Origin: Microbispora sp. H13382
Lineage (GTDB): Bacteria > Actinomycetota > Actinomycetes > Streptosporangiales > Streptosporangiaceae
Length of the DNA: 64,000 bases
Assembly (NCBI RefSeq): GCF_014161445.1
Contig: NZ_JABBXA010000015.1
Coordinates: 124,001 to 188,000 of the forward strand
Reading direction: 5' to 3'
A program made the position numbers and the translations under genes. The notes beneath the pieces were generated by a model. That model was not told the DNA's origin. It ran no database searches and saw nothing but the letters and a program-made list of their open reading frames with translations. Below, piece by piece: positions 16,219 to 24,023 of this stretch; position 1 is the stretch's first letter, and each line of letters begins with the position of its first letter.

Positions 16219-16518
16219 TCACGCGGCGGGGGCCCGGGGTGTCAGGCGGACCTCTACTTCCGCATCCAGAGCGCTCGCCAAGCGCTCGATGACCGGCAGG
16301 GTGGGAACCGTACCTCCGGCCTCGAACCGCGCCACCGCTGACTGGGTCATGCCGGCGACACGAGCCAGATCGCTCTGGCTCCAGCCCCGCGTCTCCCGCA
16401 TCGCCCGAATCGTCTTTCCCAGTTCATACGCGAGGCGTGCGGCCTCATGGGCCGCAACCGCGCCGGGCTCACTCATCCGGCGATCCCGGAGCTCCCGCCA
16501 GCTCTCCTGCTCGCTCAT
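16219..16518 (-). CDS. XRE-family antitoxin (HigA-like)
   Basis: A 99-residue protein with a helix-turn-helix of the Cro/C1 type (TIRAMRETRGWSQSDLARVAGMTQSAVARFEAGGTVPTLPVIERLASAL). In HigBA modules the antitoxin follows the toxin, neutralises it and represses the operon. Here the start codon overlaps the end of the toxin frame (ATGA at 16515-16518). The antitoxin looks complete, while the toxin frame upstream is damaged, so the protein may persist as a free repressor. Confidence 0.88.
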   Translation of the reverse strand: MSEQESWRELRDRRMSEPGAVAAHEAARLAYELGKTIRAMRETRGWSQSDLARVAGMTQSAVARFEAGGTVPTLPVIERLASALDAEVEVRLTPRAPAA

Positions 16519-16794
16519 ACCGCTTCTTCTGCCTCATCCACGGTGTGCGCCGCCTCGATACAGCGACGTAGGGCCCGACGAGCCCGCTCTATCTCACGCT
16601 CCTCGCGTGGCCTGGTCTTGCGAAACACCGTCAAGAGCACGATTCTGCGCCCGGGTGCGATCCAATAGGTGATGCGCACCGCGATGTCGTCGAGATAGAA
16701 CCGCAGCTCGCGTAACTTGCCGTCGAGTTGCTTGCTGAAGGCCTTCAAGCCACTGCCGAACCTCTGGTTCCAGCTCGACTGTACCCCAACCCAT
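16515..16794 (-). pseudogene. HigB/RelE-type toxin, frameshifted by internal deletion
   Basis: Reading from ATG 16794 gives M-G-W-G-T-V-E-L-E-P-E-V-R-Q-W-L-E-G-L, the usual start of this toxin family. After about 19 codons the homology continues only in another frame: KQLDGKLRELRFYLDDIAVRITYW then APGRRIVLLTVFRKT to the end. Family members have about 35-40 residues between these parts, which are absent here. So roughly 100 bp were lost near 16735-16745, shifting the frame. A 99-codon frame covering the C-terminal part can be read from ATG 16814, but its first 20-odd residues are unrelated. The mRNA-cleaving toxin is therefore probably inactive. Confidence 0.82.
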
Positions 16795-16808
16795 AGCATC
16801 GATGCTAT
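16793..16808. promoter_or_regulatory. Palindromic operator overlapping toxin start
   Basis: ATAGCATCGATGCTAT is a perfect 16-bp palindrome whose left end overlaps the toxin ATG (16792-16794). A position over the start codon and probable -10 region is typical of autoregulated toxin-antitoxin operons, with the HigA-type antitoxin as the likely binder. Confidence 0.75.
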
Positions 16809-16901
16809 ACCCAACGAGGACGCTGCGCGTCGTCATCGCTACTTTGAGTGGCCAGTGAATCCGGCAACGTTTCACTCGATTCGATCGAGTCCAACAGCTA
16901 G

Positions 16902-17126
16902 TCACCGGCGGGCGAAGGGGACCTCGTAGGCGGGTGGCCCGCCCAGCATCTCTGCCAGCTCATCCTCGGTGACGTCGAGGTCGAAGGCAGGGCCCGCCTG
17001 GTGAGGATCCCAGCCTCGGCCCAGAGCCATCCGTATGGCCGCCGCCACGAGCGCCGGCCGTACGGCCATCGTTCGCTCTCCCACCCAGACGTCCGGCCGG
17101 GAGAAGGGAAGCGAAACCAGGAGCAC
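16902..17126 (-). CDS. Small hypothetical protein, possibly a fragment
   Basis: A 74-residue frame starting at GTG 17126, preceded by GGGAGG at suitable distance. The sequence has normal coding character (SRPDVWVGERTMAVRPALVAAAIRMALGRGWDP ... LDVTEDELAEMLGG) and ends PFARR. It reads like the C-terminal part of a conserved actinobacterial protein: a beta segment, then a helix and a Gly-Trp-Asp-Pro turn. An in-frame stop lies 11 codons upstream of the GTG. I do not recognise a function. It lies between the toxin-antitoxin remnant and the second two-component system. Confidence 0.4.
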   Translation of the reverse strand: MLLVSLPFSRPDVWVGERTMAVRPALVAAAIRMALGRGWDPHQAGPAFDLDVTEDELAEMLGGPPAYEVPFARR

Positions 17127-17191
17127 CCGCCCGGGCCCTCCCGCCCCTCAACCTGCGTTCCCGAGGACGCGTAGGTCAAGGGAATCAACGG

Positions 17192-18628
17192 TCAGGGGCG
17201 GGCTTCGGGGGCGAGAGGGAGGGTGACGCGGAAGGCGGCGCCGGCGCCGGGGGCGGTCTCCACGCCGACGTCGCCGCCGTGAGCCTCGACGAGGGACTGC
17301 ACGATCGCGAGACCCAGGCCGCTGCCCCCGGACGGCCGCGTACGGGAGGGGTCGGCGCGGTAGAACCGCTCGAAGACGCGGGCGGCCTGCTCGGGGGTGA
17401 GGCCGGGCCCCTTGTCCGCCACCTCGATGTACGCCGTGCCGTCCCGGCTTCCGACGCGTACGGTGATCGGCGTTCCCTCGGGCGTGTGGGTCCTGGCGTT
17501 GCTCATCAGGTTGCCCACGACCTGCCGCAGCCGCACCTCGTCACCCGAGACGATCAGCGCCGCGTCCCCCTCGACCACGAGCGAGACGCCGCGGTCGGGG
17601 CAGAGGGTCCTGGCGTCGTGAACCGCGTCGGCCGCCAGGGCCAGCAGGTCCACGGGCTGCATGCGCAGCGGGCGCTGCTGGTCGAGCCGGGCGAGCAGCA
17701 GCAGGTCGTCCACCAGCAGGCCCATGCGGGCGGCCTCGCTCTCGATGCGCGACATCAGCCGGGTGACGTCGGCGTCCGGCACCTGCCGGTGGAACTCGGC
17801 GAATCCCCTGATCGAGGTGAGCGGCGTGCGCAGTTCGTGCGAGGCGTCGGCCACGAAGCGGCGCATGCGCGCCTCCGACTCCCGCGCCTTGACCTCGGAC
17901 TCCCGCGCCTTGGCCTCGGACTCCCTGGCCGCCGTCTCGGAGGCCGCCCGGGCCTGGAACGCCGCCTCGATCTGGGCGAGCATGCCGTTCAGCGCGCGGG
18001 CGAGCCGCCCGACCTCGGTGCGCGGGTCGCGGTCGGGGATCCGGCTGCCGAGCTTTCCCCGGGCGATGGCGTCGGCGGTCGCCTCGATCTCCGCAAGGGG
18101 CCGCAGGCTGCGCCCTACGATCACGACGCCGACGACGGCGAGCACGACCATCAGGGCGCCGCCGACCAGCGCCTCGATGAGGGTGAGCCGCGCGGTGATC
18201 TGCCCGACCGAGGCCATGTCCACCGCGACGACCACCGTGCCCAGGCCGTCGATGGGCACCACCCGGGCCCGCCACCGGCCGTCGCCCGACACCGCCGGAA
18301 CCGTCACCGGGCTCTGGGAGGTCACGGCGCCGGGACCCGGCAGGTCCTCCACGCCCATGCCCGCCTGCGCGAGCACCGTCCCGCCGCCGGTGTCGCGGAT
18401 CTCCACCCGTCCCTCGGGCGGCAGCCTGAGCCGTGCGAACGCGGCGGGGCCGCGGCCGAGCCGGATCTCGGTCTCGTGCGCCAGCATGCCGACCTGCATG
18501 TCGACCCGGCTGACCAGGTAGTCGCGCAGCACCGAGACGCTGCCCACACCGACGACCGCGAGGGCGACCGCGACCAGCGCGAGCATGGCCGCGCTGAGCC
18601 GGATCCGCAGCGGCGTACGCCCCGGCAC
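17192..18628 (-). CDS. Sensor histidine kinase with heptad-repeat signalling helix
   Basis: A 478-residue kinase: TM1 (residues 9-30), extracytoplasmic sensor, TM2 (LIEALVGGALMVVLAVVGVVIVG), HAMP (LRPLAEIEATADAIARGKL), HisKA with DASHELRTPLTSIRGF, and ATPase motifs NLMSNARTHTP, DKGPGL and GGSGLGLAI. Between HAMP and HisKA there are extra seven-residue repeats (ARESEAK, ARESEVK, ARESEAR), encoded by 21-bp DNA repeats. Each repeat adds exactly two helical turns, so the coiled-coil phase is kept while the helix is lengthened. It begins just after the regulator stop at 18632 and forms a pair with it. Confidence 0.95.
   Translation of the reverse strand: MPGRTPLRIRLSAAMLALVAVALAVVGVGSVSVLRDYLVSRVDMQVGMLAHETEIRLGRGPAAFARLRLPPEGRVEIRDTGGGTVLAQAGMGVEDLPGPGAVTSQSPVTVPAVSGDGRWRARVVPIDGLGTVVVAVDMASVGQITARLTLIEALVGGALMVVLAVVGVVIVGRSLRPLAEIEATADAIARGKLGSRIPDRDPRTEVGRLARALNGMLAQIEAAFQARAASETAARESEAKARESEVKARESEARMRRFVADASHELRTPLTSIRGFAEFHRQVPDADVTRLMSRIESEAARMGLLVDDLLLLARLDQQRPLRMQPVDLLALAADAVHDARTLCPDRGVSLVVEGDAALIVSGDEVRLRQVVGNLMSNARTHTPEGTPITVRVGSRDGTAYIEVADKGPGLTPEQAARVFERFYRADPSRTRPSGGSGLGLAIVQSLVEAHGGDVGVETAPGAGAAFRVTLPLAPEARP
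17870..17932. repeat. 21-bp tandem repeat in kinase linker
   Basis: Three copies of a 21-bp unit (plus-strand consensus starts GACCTCGGACTCCCGC), the third diverged. They encode the heptad ARESE(A/V)K in the signalling helix. The unit equals one coiled-coil heptad, so gain or loss keeps both frame and helical register. Confidence 0.85.
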
Positions 18629-18631
18629 GGC

Positions 18632-19354
18632 TCAGGCGCCGGCGGGCGGTGTCCGCATGACGTAGCCGACGCCGCGCAGCGTGTGGATGAGCCGGGACTG
18701 GGCCCGGGAATGGTCGGTGTCGAGCTTGCGGCGCAGCACCGACACGTACGACTCGACGATCCCGGCGTCGCCGCGGAAGTCGTAGTCCCACACGTGATCG
18801 AGGATCTGGGCCTTGGACAGCACCCGGCCGGTGTTGCACATGAAGTAACGCAGCAGCTTGAACTCCGTCGGCGACAGGGAGACGGCCCGGCCGCCGCGCC
18901 AGACCTCGTGGGACTCCTCGTCCAGCTCGATGTCGGCGAAGGTCAGCCGCGGCGGGGCGACCAGCGGGTCCCCGGCGGTGCGGCGCAGCACGGCCCGGAT
19001 GCGGGCGACGACCTCCTCCAGACTGAACGGCTTGGTCACGTAGTCGTCGCCGCCGAGCGTCAGGCCCCGGATCTTGTCCTCGGTGGCGTCCCGCGCCGTG
19101 AGGAAGACCACAGGGGTGTGGCTGCCGCCGCCGCGCAGCCTGCGCACGATGTCGAACCCGTCCATGTCGGGCAGCATGACGTCGAGGACGATCAGGTCCG
19201 GGCGGTGCCGCCGGGCCGCGGCGACCGCCTCGCCGCCGTTGGACGCGGCGTGGACCTCGAATCCGGCGTACCTGAGACTGGCCGCGAGCAGTTCGAGGAT
19301 GTTCGGCTCGTCCTCGACGATCAGCAGCCGGGCTTCGGGAGATTCAGCGACCAT
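18632..19354 (-). CDS. OmpR-family response regulator
   Basis: A 240-residue regulator: LLIVEDEPNI acidic pair, LIVLDVMLPDMDGF phospho-acceptor, FLTARDATEDK and YVTKPFSLEEV in the receiver, then a winged helix (LSPTEFKLLRYFM ... LIHTLRGVGYVMR). It is clearly related to the regulator at 9279-9968 throughout its length, so these are paralogous systems in one region. It starts 18 bases after the L-2-hydroxyglutarate oxidase stop on the same strand and may be transcribed with it. No adjacent transporter suggests its target. Confidence 0.95.
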   Translation of the reverse strand: MVAESPEARLLIVEDEPNILELLAASLRYAGFEVHAASNGGEAVAAARRHRPDLIVLDVMLPDMDGFDIVRRLRGGGSHTPVVFLTARDATEDKIRGLTLGGDDYVTKPFSLEEVVARIRAVLRRTAGDPLVAPPRLTFADIELDEESHEVWRGGRAVSLSPTEFKLLRYFMCNTGRVLSKAQILDHVWDYDFRGDAGIVESYVSVLRRKLDTDHSRAQSRLIHTLRGVGYVMRTPPAGA

Positions 19355-19372
19355 GGCGCCAGCACTCTAGAC

Positions 19373-20557
19373 CTAGGTTGTTAAGGGAACCGTTAAAGCG
19401 ATGTGCCTGGCGATGGCGAGGCTGCTCGTCGCCGCGGGTGAGGGCGCGTTGCGCACCAGCACGATCCGCCCGCGCACGTCGATGACGAAGTCGTCGAGCA
19501 GCCCGCCGTCCCGCGACACGGCCTGTGCCCGCACGCCGCCCTCGGTGCGTACGAGGTCGGGCGAGGACAGGGTGGGTACGTACCGCCGGGCGGCGGACAC
19601 GAAGGCGTGTTTGGCCAGCGAGCCGTACACCTCGCGCAGGCCGGTCCGCCAGTGCTCGGCCGCCAGGCGCCGGGTGCCCGGCCAGGACAGGATGCCGCGC
19701 AGGTCGCGGGCCGAGGCCCGGCGCCACGAGTAGCCCTCCAGGGCGAGCGCCGGCACGGCGTTGGGCCCCACCAGGACCTCCCCGTCGATCCGGCGGGTCA
19801 GGTGGACGCCGAGGAAGGGGTAGCGGGGGTCGGGCACGGGATAGATGAGCCCCTTCACCAGGTCACGCGCCGAGCCGGCGAGCCGGTAGTACTCCCCGCG
19901 GAACGGGACGATCCGCACGTCTCCGCCCACCCCCGCCAGGTCCGCCACACGGTCGGAGCCGAGACCGGCGCAGGAGATCAGTCGGTCGAAGGTGAGCCTC
20001 TCCGGCCCGGCCGCCACCGCGACGCCGTCCGCGGTCTGCCTGATCGCGCGTACGGGGCGCGAGAGCCGTACGGACCCGCCGGCCTCGGCCACGTCGGCGG
20101 CGAGGCGGCGCGCGACCGCGGAGAAGTCGGTGATCGCGGTGTGCGGCGAGTGGACGGCGGCGACCCCGACCGCGTACGGTTCCACCTCCCGCAGGCCGAT
20201 CGCGTCGAGCTCGGCGATGCCGGGCACGCCGTTCTCCCTGGCCCGCTCGGCGATGCGGCGCAGCCCCGGCAGTTCGGCCCGGGTGGAGGCCACGACGAGC
20301 TTGCCCACCTCGTCGTACGGCAGGCCGTGCTCGGCGCAGTACTCGCGCAGCATGGCCACGCCCTCCCGGCAGAGGGTCGCCTTGAGCGAGCCGGGCTGGT
20401 AGTAGATCCCGGCGTGCACGACTCCGCTGTTGTGCCCGGTCTGGTGGGCGGCGACGCGGGGCTCCTTCTCCAGGACGGTCACCTCGGCGCCCGCCCGTGC
20501 CATCTGCCGGGCCACGGCCAGACCGAGGATCCCGGCGCCGACGATCCCGATCCTCAT
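19373..20557 (-). CDS. lhgO: L-2-hydroxyglutarate oxidase
   Basis: A 394-residue FAD oxidoreductase of the DAO family: dinucleotide motif IGIVGAGILGLAVAR at the N-terminus, the HNSGVVHAGIYYQPGS segment characteristic of LhgO, KATLCREG, ITDFSAVAR and a C-terminal RNAPSPAATSSLAIARHI. It oxidises L-2-hydroxyglutarate to 2-oxoglutarate at the membrane, a metabolite-repair reaction that also feeds electrons to quinone. Length is normal. Neighbours do not add functional context; it is followed closely by the response regulator gene. Confidence 0.93.
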   Translation of the reverse strand: MRIGIVGAGILGLAVARQMARAGAEVTVLEKEPRVAAHQTGHNSGVVHAGIYYQPGSLKATLCREGVAMLREYCAEHGLPYDEVGKLVVASTRAELPGLRRIAERARENGVPGIAELDAIGLREVEPYAVGVAAVHSPHTAITDFSAVARRLAADVAEAGGSVRLSRPVRAIRQTADGVAVAAGPERLTFDRLISCAGLGSDRVADLAGVGGDVRIVPFRGEYYRLAGSARDLVKGLIYPVPDPRYPFLGVHLTRRIDGEVLVGPNAVPALALEGYSWRRASARDLRGILSWPGTRRLAAEHWRTGLREVYGSLAKHAFVSAARRYVPTLSSPDLVRTEGGVRAQAVSRDGGLLDDFVIDVRGRIVLVRNAPSPAATSSLAIARHIALTVPLTT

Positions 20558-20645
20558 GTCCGTACCGTTGTCGACAGCATGCCGGCCATTGTCTCAGCCG
20601 GAGCCGCTCCGCGGTGATCGAACCTGTGTTCGGTACGATGGCGGA

Positions 20646-21008
20646 GTGTACGTGCCACCCGGCTGGCCGCCGGAGGTGCGCCCTCCGGGCAGCCCCGAAT
20701 GGGAGGTCTCGGCCGTGTCGTGGCTGCTCGACGCGGTACCCCCGGACTACCGCGCGTACGGCGTGCTACGCCGTCACCCTCTCGCGCTCGCCCGGATGGC
20801 CCGTCAGCAGGCGGCGGCCTCGATCCAGGCGGCCAGGGAGGGGTATCGCGGAGCGGCGGTGGAGTTGAAGGAGCACCTGCCTCCGCACGCGGTCGAGGCG
20901 GTCCTGGACGCCTACCGCCAGGAGGGCCCCCGGCTCGTACGGCTGGCCGAGTCGATCGCGCTCGTGGAGCGCGCCCTGCGCGGCGAGCACTTCCTCCCCC
21001 GGCTGTGA
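20646..21008 (+). CDS. Conserved actinobacterial hypothetical protein
   Basis: A 120-residue soluble protein starting at GTG 20646 (VYVPPGWPPEVRPPGSPEW), with a Pro-rich beginning and then a helical body (AVSWLLDAVPPDYRAYGVLRRHPLALARMARQQ ... AVELKEHLPPHAVEAVLDAYRQEG). The frame can be extended upstream but the conserved-looking part begins here. It is divergent from the L-2-hydroxyglutarate oxidase gene. I recognise the pattern as a conserved hypothetical of actinomycetes and assign no function. Confidence 0.75.
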   Translation: MYVPPGWPPEVRPPGSPEWEVSAVSWLLDAVPPDYRAYGVLRRHPLALARMARQQAAASIQAAREGYRGAAVELKEHLPPHAVEAVLDAYRQEGPRLVRLAESIALVERALRGEHFLPRL

Positions 21009-21071
21009 ATCCGCTCTTATTTCCGGACAGAGGGGGCATAACCGCCCAAAAGAGGAAATCGGGGGTTAGCC

Positions 21072-21506
21072 ATGACCACAGAGGGAGTGACCAAGACCGC
21101 CGGCCAGGTCATGCACCAGGGCGCCGAGTGCATCGGCGAGCACGACAGCCTTCGCAGGGCCGCCGAGATGATGCGCGACCTGAACGTCGGCGCCCTGCCC
21201 ATCTGCGGGGAGGACGACCGGCTGAAGGGCATCATCACCGACCGCGACATCGTGATCAAGTGCTGCGCCGAGGGCAAGGACCTCGACCAGACCACGGCGA
21301 GCGAGCTCGCCCGCGGCCTCGTCTGGGTCGACGCAGGCGCCAGCGTCGAGGACGCCCTGGCGAAGATGGAGGAGCATCAGATCAAGCGCATGCCGGTGAT
21401 CGACAACCACCGGATCGTCGGGATGATCACCGAGGCCGACCTGGCCAAGGAGCTGCCCGACAGCAAGCTCGCGGAGTTCGTGCACCGCATCTACGCGCGG
21501 AGCTGA
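21072..21506 (+). CDS. Two-CBS-domain protein, Hrp1-like
   Basis: A 144-residue protein made of two CBS domains: AGQVMHQGAECIGEHDSLRRAAEMMRDLNVGALPICGEDDRLKGIITDRDIVIK and AGASVEDALAKMEEHQIKRMPVIDNHRIVGMITEADL. Length and sequence pattern match the hypoxic response protein Hrp1 of mycobacteria (Rv2626c), which belongs to the dormancy regulon. CBS pairs usually bind adenine nucleotides, but Hrp1 itself has no clear ligand. A GGGG-rich ribosome site precedes the ATG. No DosR-type box is obvious in the short upstream gap. Confidence 0.88.
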   Translation: MTTEGVTKTAGQVMHQGAECIGEHDSLRRAAEMMRDLNVGALPICGEDDRLKGIITDRDIVIKCCAEGKDLDQTTASELARGLVWVDAGASVEDALAKMEEHQIKRMPVIDNHRIVGMITEADLAKELPDSKLAEFVHRIYARS

Positions 21507-21524
21507 CTCTCGCGACGCTCTCCG

Positions 21525-21551
21525 GGGCCGGGCACCATGGGGGCCCGGCCC
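21525..21551 (+). terminator. Terminator after CBS protein gene
   Basis: GGGCCGGGC and GCCCGGCCC form a 9-bp stem with a 9-base loop, followed by TTCC. It starts 19 bases after the stop codon. The 3' U tract is weak, as is common in high-GC actinomycetes. Confidence 0.6.
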
Positions 21552-21564
21552 TTCCGCGCGCCGC

Positions 21565-21670
21565 CGCGCACGACCACTGCACCGCGCACGACCACTGCAC
21601 CGCGCACGACCGCTGGACCGCCACAGCCACTGCACCACGCACGGCCACCACACCGCGCACAGCCACCCGC
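21565..21670. repeat. 18-bp tandem repeat array between genes
   Basis: About six copies of an 18-bp unit (CGCGCACGACCACTGCAC): the first two identical, the third with two changes, the rest more diverged, one of 17 bp. The array fills the gap between the CBS gene and the convergent esterase-like gene. It matches no gene feature and is a good candidate for a variable-number repeat. Confidence 0.85.
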
Positions 21671-21716
21671 CGGGCCGAGCCGCCCCGCCGCGCCGCGCGC
21701 GGCCGGTGCGCCTCGT

Positions 21717-22757
21717 TCAGCGGCCCGTGCGGTAGGCGACGAACGCGATGATCCCGATCGCCCCGAGGGCGACCGCCACCCATAACACCGGCATCGGCAC
21801 GCCGGGCAGGCCGCCGCCTTCGGCGGCCGCCTCGCTCGACGGCGTGACCGCCCTCGGCCGGACGGAGGTCCGGGCCGGGCGGGGAGAGGGACTCGGGCGG
21901 GCGGAGGCCGGCAGTGGCACCCGGTAGACCGGGCTGTCTTCCCCCTCGCTGCCGGTGAGCAGGGCCGTCCCGTCCCGGGTGTACGCGATCGACTCGGCCT
22001 GCTTGAGCGGCGGCATCGTGACGTGCGCGATCAGTTTGCCGGGTGATCGGTAGACGGACGCGGAGAAGTACGTGCGGATGACGAAACTCGACCCGTCGGG
22101 GGCGTACGCCGCGTCGGTCGCCATGATGGGCGCCGGCCCCACCCGCCGCAGGACGTTCACCTTGTCGGCGCGGAGCTTCGCCGGCGCGGCGTAGACGCCG
22201 CCGGAGAACTCCTTGCTGACGATGTACAGCCGGCCCGAACGGGGATCGACCATCACCCCCTCGGCGTTGCGGGGGCCGTCGGCGTACCGGAAGCGATACC
22301 GGGTCGCCCGCAGCGTCGCGTCCTCCATCGTCCGGGGCTCGACGACCTTGTAGACGGACACGTCCGGCCAGGCGCCGTCCATGTTGTCCCCGATGTCGGC
22401 GATCCACAGCACGCCGCGGCCGGTCGCGCGGTCGGTGGAGGCCGCGATGCCCTCCCAGTCCCTGGCCTCGGCGTTCCCGATCGTGAACGTCGCCCGCGTG
22501 CGGCCGTCCGGGCCGATCGCGTAGATCTGCGGTCCGTGACCGCTGTCGTTGTGGGTGTAGACGATGCCCTTGTGCGTGGGCGAGACGGCCAGTCCGCTCG
22601 ACTCGCTGACGCGCTCGTCCCTGATCAGGAACTGCGGCCGGTCTCCGTCGTCGGCCCGCGCGGCCGTACCCGGAACGGCCGCTCCCGCGGCCGCGAGGAG
22701 AGCCAGGACGGCCCGCGGAATCCGTCTCGTCCGAGTCCGCCCCGTTGCGCGCCCCAT
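21717..22757 (-). CDS. Secreted beta-propeller-like protein with C-terminal membrane anchor
   Basis: Read from ATG 22757 the protein has 346 residues: a Tat- or Sec-type signal peptide with twin arginines (TRTRRIPRAVLALLAAAG), a body rich in short beta repeats (SSGLAVSPTHKGIVYTHNDSG, DWEGIAASTDRATGRGVLWIADIGDN, NAEGVMVDPRSGRLYIVSKE, IAYTRDGTALLTGSEG), a Pro/Ser-rich spacer, and a C-terminal helix (VLWVAVALGAIGIIAFVAY) with basic end. This arrangement places a propeller domain outside the cell tethered to the membrane. The SSGLA and DWEGI motifs resemble esterase-like or phytase-like propellers; activity is unknown. The frame is open to 22802 but the signal peptide favours 22757. Confidence 0.8.
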   Translation of the reverse strand: MGRATGRTRTRRIPRAVLALLAAAGAAVPGTAARADDGDRPQFLIRDERVSESSGLAVSPTHKGIVYTHNDSGHGPQIYAIGPDGRTRATFTIGNAEARDWEGIAASTDRATGRGVLWIADIGDNMDGAWPDVSVYKVVEPRTMEDATLRATRYRFRYADGPRNAEGVMVDPRSGRLYIVSKEFSGGVYAAPAKLRADKVNVLRRVGPAPIMATDAAYAPDGSSFVIRTYFSASVYRSPGKLIAHVTMPPLKQAESIAYTRDGTALLTGSEGEDSPVYRVPLPASARPSPSPRPARTSVRPRAVTPSSEAAAEGGGLPGVPMPVLWVAVALGAIGIIAFVAYRTGR

Positions 22758-22850
22758 GCGGCCATCATTCCCGATGTCCGCTGCACGTGCGGCGGCCGAC
22801 ATGCCCCCGGCCGTCCCGGATTCGGTCAGGGGCGGGCAAGTGGCGGGCGA

Positions 22851-23960
22851 TCAGCGCAGGGCGGCGTAGAAGTCGCGCAGGTCGGCGGCGAGCACGTCCG
22901 GCCGCAGATGGGCGGCGTAGTGGCCGCCCCCACCGTAGGACCGCCAGTGGACGATGTTCTTGTGGTCGCGCTCGGCGAAGGTGCGCATCGACACGAAGTC
23001 GCCCTCGAACATCGCCAGGCCGAGCGGGACCGTCGTCGGCTCCTTGGGGTGCTCGGCGTGCGCGTCCTCGTAGTAGAACCGCGTCGCCGACGTGGCGGTG
23101 CCGGTCACCCAGTAGAGCATCGTGTTGGTCAGGATGAAGTCGTCGTCGACGTCCTCGCCGAACAACTGGGCGTTCCAGCCGAGCAGCCCGGCCGGCGAGT
23201 CGAAGATCCCGTACGACAGTGTCTGCGGCTGCTGGGAGTGGACCATGTTGAACGACATCTTGTTCTCGTAGAACCACTGCAGCACCTCAAGGCCCTTGCG
23301 CTCCTCGTCGGTGAGGTTCGCCATCTCCGCCGGGTCGCCGGAGGGGAAGGAGTAGATCTGCGTGACGTGGACGCCGACGACGTGCCCGGGGTCCACCCGG
23401 CCGACCTCGGGCGAGACGAACGAGCCGCCGTCGTTGCCCACCGCGCCGTACCGGTCGTAGCCGAGCCTGCGCATGAGCTCCGCCCAGGCCCGGGCCGTAC
23501 GGAACCTGTTCCAGCCCCGCTCCCGCGTCGGGCCGGAGAAGCCGAAGCCGGGCAGCGACGGGATCACCAGATGGAACGCCTGCGCCGGGTCGTCGGGCTT
23601 CGTCAACGACTCGACGACCTTGAGGTACTCCACCACCGAACCCGGCCAGCCGTGGGTCAGGATCAGCGGGAGCGCGTCCTCGTGCGGCGACCGTACGTGC
23701 AGGAAGTGGATGTTCTGTCCGTCGATTTCGGTCATGAACTGGGGATACCGGTTGATCTCGGCCTCGTGGGCGCGCCAGTCGTACCCGTCGCGCCAGTACG
23801 CGGCCAGCCGCTTCACGTACTCGACCGGCACGCCGTAGTCCCATCCCCCGCCCGGGATCTCGTCGGGCCACCGGGTGCGGCCGAGGCGGTCCTTCAGGTC
23901 GTCGAGGTCGATCTGCGGGACGTCGATCCGGAACGGCGTGATCTGCGTGTTCTCGCTCAT
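22851..23960 (-). CDS. Epoxide hydrolase (EHN-domain, alpha/beta fold)
   Basis: A 369-residue enzyme with the N-terminal EHN domain (ITPFRIDVPQIDLDDLKDRLGRTRWPDE) and an alpha/beta hydrolase core: oxyanion motif HGWPGS near residue 103, PSLPGFGFSG, nucleophile Asp177 in the turn AVGNDGGS, and the catalytic His in the GGGGHYAAH segment near the C-terminus. It would open epoxides to diols. The nucleophile turn is GNDGG rather than the common GGDWG, so substrate range may differ. It is divergent from a WYL regulator with a palindrome between them, so the regulator probably controls it. Confidence 0.92.
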   Translation of the reverse strand: MSENTQITPFRIDVPQIDLDDLKDRLGRTRWPDEIPGGGWDYGVPVEYVKRLAAYWRDGYDWRAHEAEINRYPQFMTEIDGQNIHFLHVRSPHEDALPLILTHGWPGSVVEYLKVVESLTKPDDPAQAFHLVIPSLPGFGFSGPTRERGWNRFRTARAWAELMRRLGYDRYGAVGNDGGSFVSPEVGRVDPGHVVGVHVTQIYSFPSGDPAEMANLTDEERKGLEVLQWFYENKMSFNMVHSQQPQTLSYGIFDSPAGLLGWNAQLFGEDVDDDFILTNTMLYWVTGTATSATRFYYEDAHAEHPKEPTTVPLGLAMFEGDFVSMRTFAERDHKNIVHWRSYGGGGHYAAHLRPDVLAADLRDFYAALR

Positions 23961-23984
23961 GACGCCGACACTAGAGACCCTTCC

Positions 23985-23999
23985 GGACAGGGTCTGTCC
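23985..23999. promoter_or_regulatory. Inverted repeat between epoxide hydrolase and WYL regulator
   Basis: GGACAG-GGT-CTGTCC is a perfect inverted repeat centred in the 63-bp gap between the two divergent genes, 24 bp upstream of each start. It is the natural candidate binding site for the WYL-domain regulator. Confidence 0.65.
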
Positions 24000-24023
24000 T
24001 GAAGTGCCGCCAGACTTGAACCC

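Noticed and set aside
21427..22407. 326-codon minus-strand frame covering the 18-bp repeats
   Set aside because: Composition is that of a shadow frame, and it runs against the CBS gene and across the esterase-like gene in another frame.
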